Part shown: in pieces, positions 38,250-38,751 of the stretch
How the letters are laid out: each line of letters starts with the position of its first letter
Numbering within the stretch: position 1 is the first letter of the stretch
Assembly (NCBI GenBank): GCA_016210055.1
Contig: JACQUZ010000142.1
Location: forward strand, 1 to 38,751
Reading direction: 5' to 3'
Source: Deltaproteobacteria bacterium
GTDB lineage: Bacteria; Myxococcota_A; Polyangia; Haliangiales; SHYZ01
DNA: 38,751 nucleotides
Program-made: the position numbers and the translations under genes
Notes under the pieces: model-generated
Told to the model about the DNA's origin: nothing
What the model saw: only the letters and a program-made list of their open reading frames with translations
Databases searched by the model: none

Positions 38250-38751
38250 ATGACGAAATCAAGGACATCGGTTCAGATCCATTTGGTCGGCATTGCCCTG
38301 GTCTTCTCGGTTGCTCTGTCAGCCTGCGATGGCTCGGGCACAGACAGCGGTGGACGATCTGCCATCTCATCGACAACGAGGGCGACTCATTGCGCGTTAT
38401 GGGACCCCGATTGCGAGGAACGAGTCAGTTGCTCCTCTGCTAGGGATTGCCTCCGATTCTCCGACGACTGTAATTTCGCGTCCTGCTCAGGGGGATACTG
38501 TAGCAAAACACGCATTGCCGATGGGACCTCGTGCAACGACGGGAATCCCTGTAGCACTGCGTCCTCCTGCCGCCTGGGCCGCTGTCTCGGAACTGCCTGG
38601 AGCCCAAGTGGGACGGCTTGTGACGTGACCCATCAGCGACGGCGGGATGATTTCCGTGGGCGCGCCCGGCAGGATCGGGTGCGACATGGAGGTGTCGAGT
38701 GGCAAGAGGACGAAGGATCGAGGACGAGAGCGAGGCGCAGCGGTGCTTGCT
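38250..38751 (+). CDS. Cys-rich lipoprotein, 3' end beyond the window
   Basis: Starting at the ATG at 38250 the frame is open to the window end (167 codons). The signal peptide ends at a good lipobox (VALSAC, Cys26). The next 100 residues are Cys-rich and read like the disulfide-rich repeats of myxobacterial lipoproteins (for example DGTSCNDGNPCSTASSC, CRLGRCLG). After about residue 126 (near 38626) the sequence turns Arg-rich and Cys-poor and its third-position GC falls, although no stop appears. The real C terminus, a frameshift or an inserted element may therefore lie there. No function is known. Confidence 0.65.
   Translation, partial: MTKSRTSVQIHLVGIALVFSVALSACDGSGTDSGGRSAISSTTRATHCALWDPDCEERVSCSSARDCLRFSDDCNFASCSGGYCSKTRIADGTSCNDGNPCSTASSCRLGRCLGTAWSPSGTACDVTHQRRRDDFRGRARQDRVRHGGVEWQEDEGSRTRARRSGAC

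Overview
The window is high-GC DNA with long, tightly packed genes, frequent ATGA-type overlaps and several GTG starts. The gene set suggests a member of the Myxococcota, probably close to the Polyangia. It includes a eukaryote-like Ser/Thr kinase with an HRDVSPEN catalytic loop and a C-terminal membrane anchor, an NtrC-type sigma-54 activator, a trypsin-FG-GAP secreted protease, Cys-rich lipoproteins and CcmD-family small proteins. This placement is inferred from gene content, not from a marker-gene phylogeny. No tRNA, rRNA, CRISPR array, prophage or complete insertion sequence was seen.

Region 1 (1-10242) is a copper/silver export island. On the minus strand lie a cupredoxin lipoprotein, a TolC/CusC channel, a CusB adaptor with a heavy-metal-binding domain, a CusA pump, and the start of a ClpX-like AAA+ ATPase. 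Divergent to them on the plus strand are a sensor kinase and an NtrC-type response regulator. The 281-bp gap between the two operons carries a -24/-12 sigma-54 promoter match facing each way, with dyad sequences between them. This suggests that the regulator activates both operons in response to periplasmic metal.

Region 2 (10364-15761) is housekeeping and metabolism: enolase, a methyltransferase, a quinone-oxidoreductase-like protein, an acyl-CoA dehydrogenase and the Ser/Thr kinase.

Region 3 (15912-25409) is a System I cytochrome c maturation locus on the minus strand, in transcription order ccmE, ccmF fused to ccmH, ccmI-like, an unknown membrane-anchored protein, ccmA, (sppA on the opposite strand), ccmB, ccmC, a ccmD-family gene and a 55-residue membrane protein. 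It has unusual features: CcmE carries a CxxxY heme-binding motif instead of HxxxY, and CcmF and CcmH are one polypeptide.

Region 4 (25510-30171) holds moaB-moaA (molybdenum cofactor), a small unknown gene, upp, an orphan-looking DNA adenine methylase and an unknown lipoprotein.

Region 5 (30441-36080) is a five-gene electron-transport operon: a predicted outer-membrane beta-barrel with an N-terminal heme and a His-rich segment, a type 1 copper cupredoxin, a Rieske protein, a fused cytochrome b, and a membrane-anchored octaheme cytochrome c. It looks like a non-canonical bc/b6f-type quinol oxidoreductase with its own soluble and outer-membrane partners. Its many c-type hemes need the Ccm system of region 3. 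The most notable possible new biology is this complex and the modified Ccm machinery.

Region 6 (36193-38751) encodes a trypsin-like protease with six FG-GAP calcium repeats and a Cys-rich lipoprotein that runs off the window, with a change in coding character near its end.
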